Counted from the stretch's first letter, positions 16,661-25,375 are shown. The stretch: 64,000 bases of DNA from Streptomyces cellulosae (GCF_000721105.1 NZ_JOEV01000034.1:1-64000); one strand, 5' to 3'. Notes: generated by a model not told the origin, from the letters alone. Translations and numbers: made by a program.

Positions 16661-17985
16661 GCCTCGGTCACCTCGAAGCCCTGCTTCTTCATGTCGTCGA
16701 AGGTCTTCGACTGCATGGTGGCGAGGGCGGAGAGGAACTGGGCCTCCTTCTTCGCCTTGGTGGCGCTGCCGAAGCCGTCCTGGAAGGCGGTGTAGGCGGT
16801 CTGGACGTTGGGGCCCCAGGCGGAGGGCGCCGTGGTCGCGGCGATCGTGGCGGCCGTGGAGTAAAAGTCCTTCTGGTTCGAGAAGAACTCGGGCGTCGTC
16901 AGGATGTCGACGGACTGGCCCTTCGTGGCGGCCGGGTAGACGGCCGGGTACTTCACCAGGGCGGCCAGCGCCTCCGGGTCCGTGTTGATCCAGCGGGCGA
17001 ACTTGGCGGCGGCCTCGGCGTGCTTGGAGTCGCTGGAGACACCGGTGGACGAACCGCCCCAGCTGCCGGTTATGTTGTCGCCGGACTTCCACTGCGGCAG
17101 CGGAGCCATGCGCCACTTGCCCTTGGTGTCGGGCGCGGAGGAGATCAGCACGCCCGGCGCCCAGACGGCGGAGACCCAGGCCAGGTGGGTGCCCTTGTTC
17201 AAAGCCTGGTTCCAGGCCGGGGTGTACATCGGCTGGTTGTCGATGACGCCCTCCTGCACCAGGCCGCCCCAGAACTCGGCGACCTTCTTCGTGCCCGCGT
17301 CGTCGATGCCGACGGACCACTTGCCGCCGCCGTCGACGGTCCACCACTTGCCGCCGGCCTGCTGGGCGAGGCCAGCGAACAGACCCGGGTCGTTGGAGGA
17401 GAAGGTGGTGAGGTAGGCGTCCGGGACGGCCTTCTTGGCGGCGCGGGCGACCTCGGCGAACTCCGTCCACGTCTTGGGGACGCTGAGTCCGTGCTTCTTG
17501 AACAGGTCCTCGCGGTAGTAGAACATCAGCGGCGCGGAGTCCTGCGGCACGCTGTAGACGGCGTCGGTGCCGAGCGTGACCATGTGCCACAGGCCCTCGG
17601 AGAACTCGGATTTGACGTCCCCGACGTACTTCGAGATGTCGGCGAGCACGTCGTTGGAGACCAGCGTCGGCAGGGACTGGTACTCGACCTGGATGAGGTC
17701 GGGGGCGTTGCCCGCCTTCTTCGCGGTGATCAGCTTGGAGACGATCTCACCGCCGCTGGCCTGCTTCGACACGGTGACCGTGATGTCCGGGTTCTTCTTG
17801 TTCCAGATCGCGGCGACCTTCTCCATGTTCGGCGCCCACGACCAGTAGGTCAGCTTGACCGGCCCGCTGCTCTCGCCGGAGTCGTCGTCGGAACCGCCGC
17901 AGGCGGCGAGGGTGCTGGTGAGGCCGAGGGCTGCGGCCCCGGCGAGGATGCTTCGCCTGCTGATCTGGTGGCGGTGGATCGACAT
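16657..17985 (-). CDS. Sugar-binding lipoprotein of the ABC importer
   Basis: A 442-residue extracellular solute-binding protein of the family-1 sugar class. ATG 17985 is chosen because GGGGAG ends seven bases upstream; an ATG two codons earlier directly abuts that site. The signal peptide carries twin arginines (SRRSILAGAAALG, Arg10-Arg11) and a lipobox LAAC with Cys29, so it is a Tat-exported lipoprotein. The mature part has the usual pattern: KLTYWSWAPNMEKVAAIWNKKNPDI near its start, APDLIQVEYQSLPTL, YYREDLFKKHGLSVPKTW, and APLPQW. The promoter upstream is TTGACA-N17-TCTACT overlapping an operator. Confidence 0.93.
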   Translation of the reverse strand: MSIHRHQISRRSILAGAAALGLTSTLAACGGSDDDSGESSGPVKLTYWSWAPNMEKVAAIWNKKNPDITVTVSKQASGGEIVSKLITAKKAGNAPDLIQVEYQSLPTLVSNDVLADISKYVGDVKSEFSEGLWHMVTLGTDAVYSVPQDSAPLMFYYREDLFKKHGLSVPKTWTEFAEVARAAKKAVPDAYLTTFSSNDPGLFAGLAQQAGGKWWTVDGGGKWSVGIDDAGTKKVAEFWGGLVQEGVIDNQPMYTPAWNQALNKGTHLAWVSAVWAPGVLISSAPDTKGKWRMAPLPQWKSGDNITGSWGGSSTGVSSDSKHAEAAAKFARWINTDPEALAALVKYPAVYPAATKGQSVDILTTPEFFSNQKDFYSTAATIAATTAPSAWGPNVQTAYTAFQDGFGSATKAKKEAQFLSALATMQSKTFDDMKKQGFEVTEA

Positions 17986-18103
17986 CTTCATCTCCCCTGA
18001 CTTGAACCAGCCGGGCTCGGGACGTCCCGCGTACGCGGCAAACCGCCGTGGGGGGAGGTTCTGCGGACGTGACCGAAAGGCTGTGCGCGAGGGCCGCGCG
18101 GCT

Positions 18104-18119
18104 CTGTGATCGTGCACAG
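18104..18119 (-). promoter_or_regulatory. Operator 1 (LacI-type) at the importer promoter
   Basis: CTGTGATCGTGCACAG is an imperfect palindrome (CTGTG...CACAG). On the minus strand a -35 TTGACA (18141-18146) and -10 TCTACT (18118-18123) are separated by 17 bp, and the -10 abuts or overlaps this operator. Binding there would block RNA polymerase. The distance to the binding-protein ATG is about 119 bp. Confidence 0.8.
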
Positions 18120-18202
18120 TAGAGAATTGTTTCGGTCCCTTGTCAATGGCGGAGGGCTGGGGTTACCTACTTGTTGCTCGCAGATGTCGGGGGGTGCCGG
18201 TA

Positions 18203-18218
18203 CTGTGCACGATCACAG
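18203..18218 (+). promoter_or_regulatory. Operator 2 (LacI-type) at the GH53 promoter
   Basis: CTGTGCACGATCACAG is the exact reverse complement of operator 1; identity extends two bases further (TA before it on this strand). The TACTGT at 18201-18206 could act as a -10 for the GH53 gene, mirroring the geometry on the other side. The distance to ATG 18369 is about 150 bp. Confidence 0.78.
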
Positions 18219-18368
18219 AAACCGGGCCGTTGTCGGCAGGTTGATGGGCCGCGGTGTCCTCTCCTGCCGGTGCCGGCCGTCGTAGCCGAAGAAGCCGCAT
18301 CGGCCGGCACGTCCGGTGTCGTCCGGGAGCCGATTCCAGCCTGACCGTCACTGTGGAGGGACCCTGAT

Positions 18369-19577
18369 ATGCGCAGACGCAGTGTTCTGAGCGCCGCCGG
18401 AGCGGCCGGAGCCGCCGCGCTCGCCGTTCCCGTACTGGGCGCGGCACCTGCCGTGGCGAGCACCGGGAGGAGTGCCGTGGCGGGGAGTGCGGGGAGTGCC
18501 GTGGCGGGGAATGCCGCGGGGAGCGCCGGCAAGCAGCGCGCCTGTCTTGAGATCCGGGGCGTCGACATCTCCTCGCTGCCGAAGAACGAGGACAACGGCG
18601 CGGTCTACCGGCGTACCGACGGCCACCGCGACGACCCGGTCCGCATCCTCGCCGCCTCCGGCGTCACCCACGCCCGCCTGAAGGTGTGGGTCGACCCGGC
18701 CGACGGCTACAACACCAAGGCGCGCGTCCTCCCGCTGGCCCGGCGCCTGAAGCGGGCCGGCATCGGCATCTGGGTCGACTTCCACTACTCCGACACCTGG
18801 GCCGACCCGGCCCACCAGGCCAAGCCCGCCGCCTGGGCCGACCTGGACGTACCGGGACTGACCAGGGCGGTGTACGACCACACCGCCGACGTCCTCGGCG
18901 CGCTGCGGCGGCAGGGCACCCCGGCCGACCTGGTGCAGATCGGGAACGAACTCAACGGCGGCATGATCTGGCCCGAGGGCAACTGGGAGCACTGGGACAA
19001 CCTCGCCGCGTTCCTCAAGGCCGGCCTCAGCGCCGCCCGCGACACCACGCCGCGCATCCGGACGATCCTGCACCTGGCCAACGGCGGCGACAACGGGCTG
19101 TACCGCTGGTGGTTCGACAACGCGGTCTCCCGCGGCGTCGACTTCGACATCATCGGGCTCTCGTACTACCCGTTCTGGCACGGGCCGTTGGAGCAGGCCG
19201 CCGCCAACATGGCCGACGTGACGGCCCGTTACGGCAAGCCGTGCGTGATCGCCGAGACGGCGTACCCGTTCACGCTGAACAGCGAGGACGCCACCAACGA
19301 CATCATGAACAGCCCGTCACAGCTGACCGACGGCTTCCCCGCCACCCCGGAGGGCCAGGCGGCCTGGCTGCGCGCGGCGGCCGACCTCGCGGCCGGCGTC
19401 CCCAACGGCCAGGGCCTCGGCTACTGCTACTGGGAAGGCACCTGGACCTACCGCGCCGGCAACGGCTGGGACCCGGCGGATCCGACGTCGGGCAACGCCT
19501 GGGAGAACCTGGCTCTCTTCGACTTCGAGGACAGGGCCCTGCCGGGGCTGCGGACGCTGGGGCGGTACCGGGGGTAG
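18369..19577 (+). CDS. ganA: Secreted arabinogalactan endo-beta-1,4-galactanase (GH53)
   Basis: A 402-residue secreted glycoside hydrolase of family 53 that cuts beta-1,4-galactan, the side chain of pectin. The N-terminus (MRRRSVLSAAGAAGAAALAV) is a Tat-like signal peptide. Catalytic residues are visible as the acid/base Glu194 in QIGNELNGG and the nucleophile Glu296 in CVIAETAYPF. Other family marks are RGVDISSLPKNED, VDFHYSDTWADPAHQAKPAAW and GLSYYPFWHG. It is divergent from the matching sugar importer and LacI regulator, which gives a complete galactan-use unit. The stop codon lies inside the first unit of a tandem array. The symbol follows the function of Bacillus GanA/GanB-type galactanases and is tentative. 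Confidence 0.93.
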   Translation: MRRRSVLSAAGAAGAAALAVPVLGAAPAVASTGRSAVAGSAGSAVAGNAAGSAGKQRACLEIRGVDISSLPKNEDNGAVYRRTDGHRDDPVRILAASGVTHARLKVWVDPADGYNTKARVLPLARRLKRAGIGIWVDFHYSDTWADPAHQAKPAAWADLDVPGLTRAVYDHTADVLGALRRQGTPADLVQIGNELNGGMIWPEGNWEHWDNLAAFLKAGLSAARDTTPRIRTILHLANGGDNGLYRWWFDNAVSRGVDFDIIGLSYYPFWHGPLEQAAANMADVTARYGKPCVIAETAYPFTLNSEDATNDIMNSPSQLTDGFPATPEGQAAWLRAAADLAAGVPNGQGLGYCYWEGTWTYRAGNGWDPADPTSGNAWENLALFDFEDRALPGLRTLGRYRG

Positions 19578-19766
19578 CCAGTACCGGGGGTAGCCAGGAC
19601 CGGGGACAGCCGGTGGCGGGGGTAGCCAGGACCGGGGACAGCCGGTGGCAGGGGTAGCCAGTACCGGGGACAGTCGGTGGCGGGGGTGGCCGGTGGCGGG
19701 GGTAGCCAGTACCGGGGACAGCCGGTGGCGGGGGTGGCCGGTGGCGGGGGTAGCCAGTACCGGACG
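19566..19766. repeat. 16-17 bp tandem array (~12 units) that includes the GH53 stop codon
   Basis: About twelve units alternate between three related types: GGGGGTAGCCAGTACCG, GGGACAGCCGGTGGCG and GGGGTGGCCGGTGGCG. The TAG stop of the GH53 gene (19575-19577) is part of the first unit, so the array looks like an expansion of the gene's own 3' end. The opposite strand is open through it but encodes only repeats. Confidence 0.88.
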
Positions 19767-19999
19767 TGGCCAAGTCCAGGCGTCACAGGCGTCGGTACCG
19801 GGCATGTCCGGTACCAGGCATGTCCGGTACCGAGCGCATTGGCCGGTCGCACGGGTGGGAGTTGACGGCCCTGGTGGAGTGGACTCCACCAGCTATACGG
19901 CAGTCGGCTCCCTCGTGGTGCCGGGCGGGCGCCGGGATCGTGGAGGTCACCGAGGCACCCACCTCACAGAGCCACCGACCTCGCCGAAGGGACCACCCC
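19767..19999. other. Intergenic region with GGTACC-spaced repeats
   Basis: Around 19794-19836 GGTACC occurs three times, separated by GGGCATGTCC and AGGCATGTCC, forming two near-identical 16-17 bp units. Each GGTACC is palindromic. Further right is the presumed promoter of the small lipoprotein gene. No other gene is seen. Confidence 0.5.
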
Positions 20000-20419
20000 G
20001 TGCCCAGGAACCGACGCCGTATCACCACGATCGCCACCGCCGTGGCCGCCGTCACCCTCACCGCCGCCCTCGCCACCGCCTGCGACCCCGACGACGTCGA
20101 CACCGTCGGCACCTCACTGGACTGCGTCTCCGACGCCGACACGATCACCGACAGCCTCAAAGCCATCCACGAGGCGGGCTGGGACGCGGCGAAGGACCCG
20201 ACACGGACCGACGAATCGATCGAAACGATCGAAACGATCGAGAAGAACCTCGACGCGATCAACAAAGACACGGACGACAGCAAAGTCGACAAGGCGGTCG
20301 ACGACCTCAACAAGGCGATCAAGGACTACGACAAGGCCGTCCTGAACGGCGACACCCACCCGGACTCCGGCCGGATCGATGCCGCCGCCGACAGACTGAC
20401 CGATCTCTGCACGTCGTAA
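20000..20419 (+). CDS. Small putative lipoprotein, helical, unknown function
   Basis: A 139-residue protein starting at GTG 20000, with AAGGGA about ten bases upstream. The signal peptide (RRRITTIATAVAAVTLTAALATAC) ends in a lipobox-like sequence with Cys28, so it is probably a membrane-anchored lipoprotein. The mature part is highly charged and predicted helical: SIETIETIEKNLDAINKD, then KAVDDLNKAIKDYDKAV. Two further Cys residues (CVSDAD and the penultimate region DLCTS) could form a disulfide. I recognise no family. It converges on the AhpD-like gene with only six bases between stops. Confidence 0.7.
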   Translation: MPRNRRRITTIATAVAAVTLTAALATACDPDDVDTVGTSLDCVSDADTITDSLKAIHEAGWDAAKDPTRTDESIETIETIEKNLDAINKDTDDSKVDKAVDDLNKAIKDYDKAVLNGDTHPDSGRIDAAADRLTDLCTS

Positions 20420-20425
20420 GGCTCG

Positions 20426-20884
20426 TCACCAGGTCGTGCCCGCGGGCTCCCTGATGGTCGTGTTGATGCGGTTGAACATGTTCGTCAGGGCGATGGTGAG
20501 GATGAGCGCCGACAGCTGCTTCTCGTCGAAGTGGTCGGCGACCTCGTCCCACAGCGCGTCCGGTACGGACTCGTGGGAACGGTCCGCGAGGCGCGTGGCC
20601 GACTCGGTCAGCTGGAGCGCGGCCCGCTCGGCGTCAGAGAAGTACGGGGCCTCGCGCCAGGCGGCGACGGACGCGATGCGCTCCTCACTCACGCCTGCCT
20701 TGCGCAGATTGTGCACATGCCCGTGCACGCAGGCGCTGCACCCGTTGATCTGGCTGGCACGCAGCCCCACGATCTCCGCGATCTCCTGGGACAGACCGCT
20801 TTCACCGATCGCCTGGCCGAGGGCGCCGATGCCCTTCATCGCGCCGGAAAGGACGTATGCCGGGTTGGTCATCCGAGCCTGCAT
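20426..20884 (-). CDS. AhpD-like carboxymuconolactone decarboxylase family protein
   Basis: A 152-residue protein of the CMD/AhpD superfamily. The redox motif NGCSACVHGH has Cys49 and Cys52 with His56, the arrangement used by alkylhydroperoxidase AhpD proteins. The surrounding helices (IVGLRASQ, AALQLTESATRLADR) are typical. It probably acts as a cytosolic thiol-dependent peroxidase. ATG 20884 is preceded by GGAGGCGTC. The ~290 bp upstream is poorly coding; it contains an open stretch with DQPHQYLDEMPVTITDAHVH that may be a remnant. Confidence 0.85.
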   Translation of the reverse strand: MQARMTNPAYVLSGAMKGIGALGQAIGESGLSQEIAEIVGLRASQINGCSACVHGHVHNLRKAGVSEERIASVAAWREAPYFSDAERAALQLTESATRLADRSHESVPDALWDEVADHFDEKQLSALILTIALTNMFNRINTTIREPAGTTW

Positions 20885-21178
20885 GGTGACGCCTCCTGTG
20901 TCAGTGTCCAGGTCGACCGGGTCGTCCTGGCCGCTCTGGTCTCGCCTTCACTGCACTGACGGAGCGGAGGCAGGTGTTGTGACAGCCCTGCCGGAAATTC
21001 TTCGCGTGCTGTACGCGCTGGGCCGGCGGCCGTCCGAACGCGGTCCAGGAGATCGCGCTCGACCAGCCGCACCAGTACCTCGACGAGATGCCGGTGACAA
21101 TCACGGACGCGCACGTGCACCACCGGCACGCGCTGCCGCGGCCGGCCGGCTCCCGCGTGGAAACTCCCCGGCCGGCCG

Positions 21179-22381
21179 TCAGCCGTGCGCCCTGGCCAAG
21201 TGCTTCACCAGCCTCGGTGACGCGAACTCCGTCCCGCACACGAACCGCATCACCGGCCCGTACGACGCCGCCGACGGCAGGCCCGTGAAGTACAGGCCGG
21301 GCACGGACGACACGAACCCCGCGCCCAGCTTCGGCGTGCCCCGGCTCACCGCGAGCCGGGTGCGCAGTTCAGCGCCGAGGAAGTCCATCGCGGCGAGGTC
21401 GACGCGGTAACCGGTGGCCGCGATGACGTGGTCCGCCGACAGCTCTTCGCTACGGCCGGTGTGGCTGAGGACCGTGAGCGCCGGGTGGCCGCCGGCCATG
21501 TCCGCGCGCAGTACGCGCTCGACCTCGCTGACCCGCACCGTGCCTTCGAAGCGTTCGCGCAGCCACCACGCGCCGAGCGGGCCGAGGACCCGGCGGACCA
21601 GGTAGTGGCGGGCCTTGGACGGAAGGTAGCGGTAGGGGTGGGGGTAGTAGCTGAAGGCCCACAGCGACCAGGCGCGGCCGAACGGCGACTCGGGGCGCAG
21701 CTTCGGCTGGTGCCACGGCGGCGCGCCGAACGCGACGCTGCCGCGCCCGCGCGCCACCACCCGCACCCGGGCGCCCGCCTCCGCCGCCAGTACCGCCGTC
21801 TCCAGCGCGGACTGGCCCGCGCCGACGACGATCAGCTCCTTGCCCTCGTACCGCGTGAGGTCGTGGTGTTGGGAGCTGTGCGAGACGGGGCCCGTGGGGG
21901 TGGGCCCGTCCGCCGCGGCAGCGGCCAGCTCCGGGGGCAGATGGGCGAGGCCGGACAGTCCGGTCGCGACCACGACCGCCCGCGCGGTGAACAACTCGCC
22001 CGAGTCCAGCTTCAGTTCGAAGCCCCCTGATGGACTACGGTCCACGGACACCACCCGCACCCGCTCCAGCCCGGGCACCAGCTTCTGCTGGAACCACTCG
22101 CCGTACGCGATGAAGGTCTCGACGGGAATGATGTCCTCGTCCGCCACGAGCCGCGGTATGCCCGCCGCCTCGCAGTAGTCGACCAGGGTGTGACCGCGCT
22201 GCGGGGCGTCGATGCTCGAGGCCGCAGGGGTCGATTTGAGGAGCATGCCGGCGGGCATGTGGTCACGCCAGCTGACCATGGGCTCGCCGAAGACGCGCAC
22301 GGGTATGCCACGTGCCCGTAGATGCGCGGCGGTCGACAGGCCGAACGGTCCGGCACCGATGACTGCTACGGGTTGGATCAC
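21179..22381 (-). CDS. FAD/NAD(P)-binding oxidoreductase (monooxygenase-like)
   Basis: A 400-residue flavoprotein with two Rossmann dinucleotide sites: VAVIGAGPFGLSTAAHLRARG (FAD, from residue 5) and LIVVGAGQSALETAVLAAEAG (NAD(P)H, about residue 185). A third conserved segment is HVIAATGYRVDL. The order resembles flavin monooxygenases and lysine/ornithine hydroxylases, but the exact FMO fingerprint is not present. Substrate unknown. GTG 22381 follows GGAGGGA by six bases. The gene lies 165 bp downstream of the ATP-grasp gene in the same direction, so the two may form a small biosynthetic pair. Confidence 0.82.
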   Translation of the reverse strand: MIQPVAVIGAGPFGLSTAAHLRARGIPVRVFGEPMVSWRDHMPAGMLLKSTPAASSIDAPQRGHTLVDYCEAAGIPRLVADEDIIPVETFIAYGEWFQQKLVPGLERVRVVSVDRSPSGGFELKLDSGELFTARAVVVATGLSGLAHLPPELAAAAADGPTPTGPVSHSSQHHDLTRYEGKELIVVGAGQSALETAVLAAEAGARVRVVARGRGSVAFGAPPWHQPKLRPESPFGRAWSLWAFSYYPHPYRYLPSKARHYLVRRVLGPLGAWWLRERFEGTVRVSEVERVLRADMAGGHPALTVLSHTGRSEELSADHVIAATGYRVDLAAMDFLGAELRTRLAVSRGTPKLGAGFVSSVPGLYFTGLPSAASYGPVMRFVCGTEFASPRLVKHLARAHG

Positions 22382-22412
22382 GAAGTCCCTCCCCAGGACG
22401 TCAATGCTTCGC

Positions 22413-22474
22413 TACGCCACTTCGTCACTACGCCACTTCGTCACTTATTCACTTCGTCACTTCGTCACTTCACG
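22413..22474. repeat. Short CACTTCGT-type tandem repeat
   Basis: At least six copies of CACTTCGT or CGCCACTTCGT, with GTCACTACGC and TATT interruptions, fill the gap between the ATP-grasp stop (22547) and the FAD gene start (22381). The array is markedly less GC-rich than its surroundings. It lies in the 5' leader of the FAD gene if the two genes are co-transcribed. Confidence 0.75.
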
Positions 22475-22546
22475 GCCCGTACGGGCAGCTGTTCCTGCTG
22501 CGGGCCGACAGGGGAGCCGGCCAGACGTCGGCCGGCTACCTGCCGG

Positions 22547-23845
22547 CTATCGGCCAGCTCTCGGACGGCTGCCCGAACGGGTACTGCCGCCGCGGCGGTT
22601 GGTGCGCCACAGCTGGTAAAGGTGCTTCGCGCCAGGCCGCACGAAGCGCGCGAGCATCGTGAGGAACGGCAGCGGGTCGTCACCCGCGAACCAGGCCAGC
22701 TCCGTCCCGCTCGCCCGCGCTGGTGCGTGCGGCGTCGTATAGCCGCTGCGGCGGTAGGCGAGCAGGGCGGGCAGGTCGATGTTCTCCACGATGTACCGGT
22801 GACCGGCCCGCTGTTCCCCCTCCGGAACGGTTCGCCCGGTCAGATCCAGATGCATGGCACGCACCACGTCCACCCCCGACTCGCTTTCGAAGAGCCGGAA
22901 CTGGGCGCCCATGCGCGGGTTGAAGTCGAGGAGTTTGTACTGTCCGTCGCGCCGGTCGAAGCGCAGGTCGAGGTCGATGATTCCGGTGAAGCCGATCTGT
23001 TTGATGAAACGCGCGGCGAGGTCCGCGAGTTCCGGATTGTCGACGACGTACGCATGCGCCGTCATTCCCGCGTGCGGCGGCCAGGAGCGGACCTTGACCC
23101 CCGTGAAAAGGGCCAGCGGGGTCGAGTTCCGGTCGAAGTACGCGTGCACGATCCAGTCCTCCGCCTGCTCCCTGGGCAGGTACTCCTGGAGGATCACCCC
23201 GGGATGCTCGCCCCAGTCGCGGGCCAGGGTCAGCAAGCCCTCGCGGCTGACGATGCGGGTGGTGCCGTTCACGGCCGGCTGTTTGCGCCGCTCGAAGGCC
23301 TCGCGGTTCTTGGCCACCACGGGGAAGCGGGCCTTCTCGGCGAAGCCGACGACATCGTCGTACGACTGCGGGAAGGCCGCGGACGGGCTCGGTATCCCGT
23401 GCTCCACGCACAGTTCGTGCAGCCCCTGCTTGCTGGCGAGGCGTCGCGGCAGGCCGGGGTCGACCGGCGGGAAGAGGAAACGGCCCGTGAGTTCGCCCTG
23501 GTGTTCGGCGATCAGGACGGCGGCCTCCTCGTCGGTGGGGATCAGCAGGGCGGGCCGGCCGATCCGCCGCCCCACCCGCAACAGGCCCTCCACCAGCCGC
23601 TCCGGTTCCTCCGTCCCCGTCGTCGGCCACACGAACGCACGTTCCAGGTAGCGGGACGCGGCCGCGGGCGTGTAACGGTCCTCCGTGATCGCGTACATCG
23701 GGACGCCGAGGCGGCCCAGACTGCGGATGGCGCCGACGCCGCCGTGGTGCAACGGGTAGTCGCCGAACTTGACGATCAGGCCCGGCACCTCCCGGGCGGC
23801 TGAGAACGGCACACTGCCGACGCTCCTGGCCACGGGTCCCCCCAC
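22547..23845 (-). CDS. ATP-grasp ligase-like protein
   Basis: A 432-residue ATP-grasp enzyme; the family joins a carboxylate to an amine or thiol through an acyl-phosphate. Visible are the N-terminal fold (LIVKFGDYPLHHGGVGAIRSLG), PALLIPTDEEAAVLI, the nucleotide-binding strand FPVVAKNREA, VILQEYLP and the metal-binding end IDLDLRFDRRDGQYKLLDFNPRMG. Residues about 380-432 are an Arg/Ser-rich tail. GTG 23845 is used. The substrate is unknown; a partner FAD oxidoreductase gene follows. It might make a small amide or peptide (inference). Confidence 0.85.
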   Translation of the reverse strand: MGGPVARSVGSVPFSAAREVPGLIVKFGDYPLHHGGVGAIRSLGRLGVPMYAITEDRYTPAAASRYLERAFVWPTTGTEEPERLVEGLLRVGRRIGRPALLIPTDEEAAVLIAEHQGELTGRFLFPPVDPGLPRRLASKQGLHELCVEHGIPSPSAAFPQSYDDVVGFAEKARFPVVAKNREAFERRKQPAVNGTTRIVSREGLLTLARDWGEHPGVILQEYLPREQAEDWIVHAYFDRNSTPLALFTGVKVRSWPPHAGMTAHAYVVDNPELADLAARFIKQIGFTGIIDLDLRFDRRDGQYKLLDFNPRMGAQFRLFESESGVDVVRAMHLDLTGRTVPEGEQRAGHRYIVENIDLPALLAYRRSGYTTPHAPARASGTELAWFAGDDPLPFLTMLARFVRPGAKHLYQLWRTNRRGGSTRSGSRPRAGR

Positions 23846-24067
23846 GTGTCCCCCCTACGGACCGGACCCACCCCGCCCGTGTCCCCCAAAGGACGCTAAG
23901 CCGGAATTGCCACCTCCGACAAGGAAAATTCGGACATTGCAAACTCTTTAGGCACTGCCCGCAGTGGGCAACTCAGCCGTAACGTGTGGCTCGACCACAC
24001 GGACCAGACCGACACACAGCGCCCCCTCATCGACCGCACGGTTCGCACGAAAGCGAGGCAGCCCCCC

Positions 24068-25291
24068 ATGCCCCCCTTCGATGTCCCCGAGGGCGATCCC
24101 TTCGGCCCGCACAACCTTCCGTACGGCGTCTTCTCGCTCCCCGGCTCGACGGACCGGACTGTAGGCGTCCGGTTGGGTGACCACGTGCTCGACGCGGGTG
24201 CCGCGGCCGCGGCCCTGGGTTCCCCGTACGTCTCCCTCCTCGCGCGGCCGTCCCTGAACCCGCTCCTCGCCGCGGGCCGCACCGCGTGGTCGGACGTACG
24301 GCGCGCGCTGACGGCGTGGGTGACGGTCCCGTCCCACCAGGAGACGATCGCGGGATTCCTCCACCCGCTGCCCGACGTCACCCTGCACCTCCCCTTCGAG
24401 GTCGCGGACTACGTCGACTTCTACGCCTCCGAGCACCACGCCCGGAACGTCGGACGCATCTTCCGCCCGGACGCCGCCGACTCCCTGACCCCCAACTGGA
24501 AGCATCTGCCCATCGGTTACCACGGCCGCTCCGGCACGGTGGTGGTCTCGGGCACGGACGTCGTACGGCCGTCCGGGCAGCGCAAGGCCTCGGCCGACCC
24601 GGTGCCCGCCTTCGGCCCCTCGATCCGCCTGGACATCGAGGCGGAGGTCGGTTTCGTGGTCGGCGTGCCGACGCCGATGGGACGGCCGGTGGGACTCGCC
24701 GACTTCCGCGAGCACGTCTTCGGGCTCTGCCTGCTCAACGACTGGTCGGCACGCGACATCCAGGCCTGGGAGTACGTCCCTCTCGGCCCGTTCCTCGGCA
24801 AGTCCTTCGCCACCTCGGTGTCGGCCTGGATCACCCCGCTGGACGCCCTGGAAGCGTCCCGGGTGACCCCGCCGCAGCGCACCCATCCGTTGCTGGAGTA
24901 CCTGGACGACTCCCTCATCGCCGACGAGCCCGGCGGCTACGACCTGCGCATCTCGGTCGCGATCAACGGCCATGTGGTGTCCGAGCCGCCGTTCTCCACC
25001 ATGTACTGGACAGCCGCGCAGCAGCTCGCCCACCTGACGGTCAACGGCGCCTCCCTCAGGACCGGCGACCTGTACGGCTCCGGAACGGTGAGCGGCCCCT
25101 CCGAGCACGAACGGGGCTCCCTGCTGGAACTGACCTGGAACGGCACCCAGCCCCTCGAACTCCCCGAGGGCAAACGGACGTTCCTGGAGGACGGCGACGT
25201 GGTGACCCTGTCGGCCTGGGCGCCTGGGCCGCATGGGGTGCGGGTGGGGCTGGGGGAGGTGGTGGGGCGGGTGGTTGGACAGGGCGCCTGA
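24068..25291 (+). CDS. fahA: Fumarylacetoacetase (tyrosine/homogentisate catabolism)
   Basis: A 407-residue enzyme that splits 4-fumarylacetoacetate to fumarate and acetoacetate, the last step of tyrosine catabolism. ATG 24068 is chosen because the usual FAH N-terminus (DPFGPHNLPYGVF) follows it; an in-frame start at 23984 would add an atypical tail. Family marks are DYVDFYASEHHARNVGRIFR, LPIGYHGRSGTVV, EAEVGFVVG, LLNDWSARDIQAWEY, GPFLGKSFATSVSAW and GDLYGSGTVSGP. No homogentisate dioxygenase gene is adjacent. The final GCC TGA belongs to a tandem array. Confidence 0.95.
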   Translation: MPPFDVPEGDPFGPHNLPYGVFSLPGSTDRTVGVRLGDHVLDAGAAAAALGSPYVSLLARPSLNPLLAAGRTAWSDVRRALTAWVTVPSHQETIAGFLHPLPDVTLHLPFEVADYVDFYASEHHARNVGRIFRPDAADSLTPNWKHLPIGYHGRSGTVVVSGTDVVRPSGQRKASADPVPAFGPSIRLDIEAEVGFVVGVPTPMGRPVGLADFREHVFGLCLLNDWSARDIQAWEYVPLGPFLGKSFATSVSAWITPLDALEASRVTPPQRTHPLLEYLDDSLIADEPGGYDLRISVAINGHVVSEPPFSTMYWTAAQQLAHLTVNGASLRTGDLYGSGTVSGPSEHERGSLLELTWNGTQPLELPEGKRTFLEDGDVVTLSAWAPGPHGVRVGLGEVVGRVVGQGA

Positions 25292-25375
25292 CGGGGTCGG
25301 GGTGCCTGGTGGGGTCGGGGTGCCTGGTGGGTTCGGGTGCCTGACGGGGTCGGGTGCCTGACGGGTTCCGGCGGT
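25286..25375. repeat. 17-18 bp tandem array (5 units) that includes the fahA stop codon
   Basis: Units GCCTGACGGGGTCGGGGT (25286), GCCTGGTGGGGTCGGGGT (25304), GCCTGGTGGGTTCGGGT (25322), GCCTGACGGGGTCGGGT (25339) and a diverged fifth copy. The TGA stop of fahA (25289-25291) is in the first unit, so the array appears to have expanded from the gene terminus. Confidence 0.9.

Larger units (their letters stand above)
17986..18368. other. Divergent regulatory region of the galactan locus
   Basis: This 383 bp gap separates the importer operon from the GH53 gene. It holds two identical operators in inverted orientation, a recognisable promoter for the importer and the leader of the GH53 gene (GGAGGGACC ends about five bases before ATG 18369). 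No gene is seen. Confidence 0.8.

Noticed and set aside
19448..19852. Minus-strand Pro/Tyr-rich repeat protein over the GH53 3' array
   Set aside because: It is only the array read in an open frame, without a credible start or family match.
20885..21178. Possible gene between the AhpD-like and FAD genes (DQPHQYLDEMPVTITDAHVH)
   Set aside because: The frame is short, has no start with a ribosome-binding site and its flanks are not coding-like; at most a remnant.
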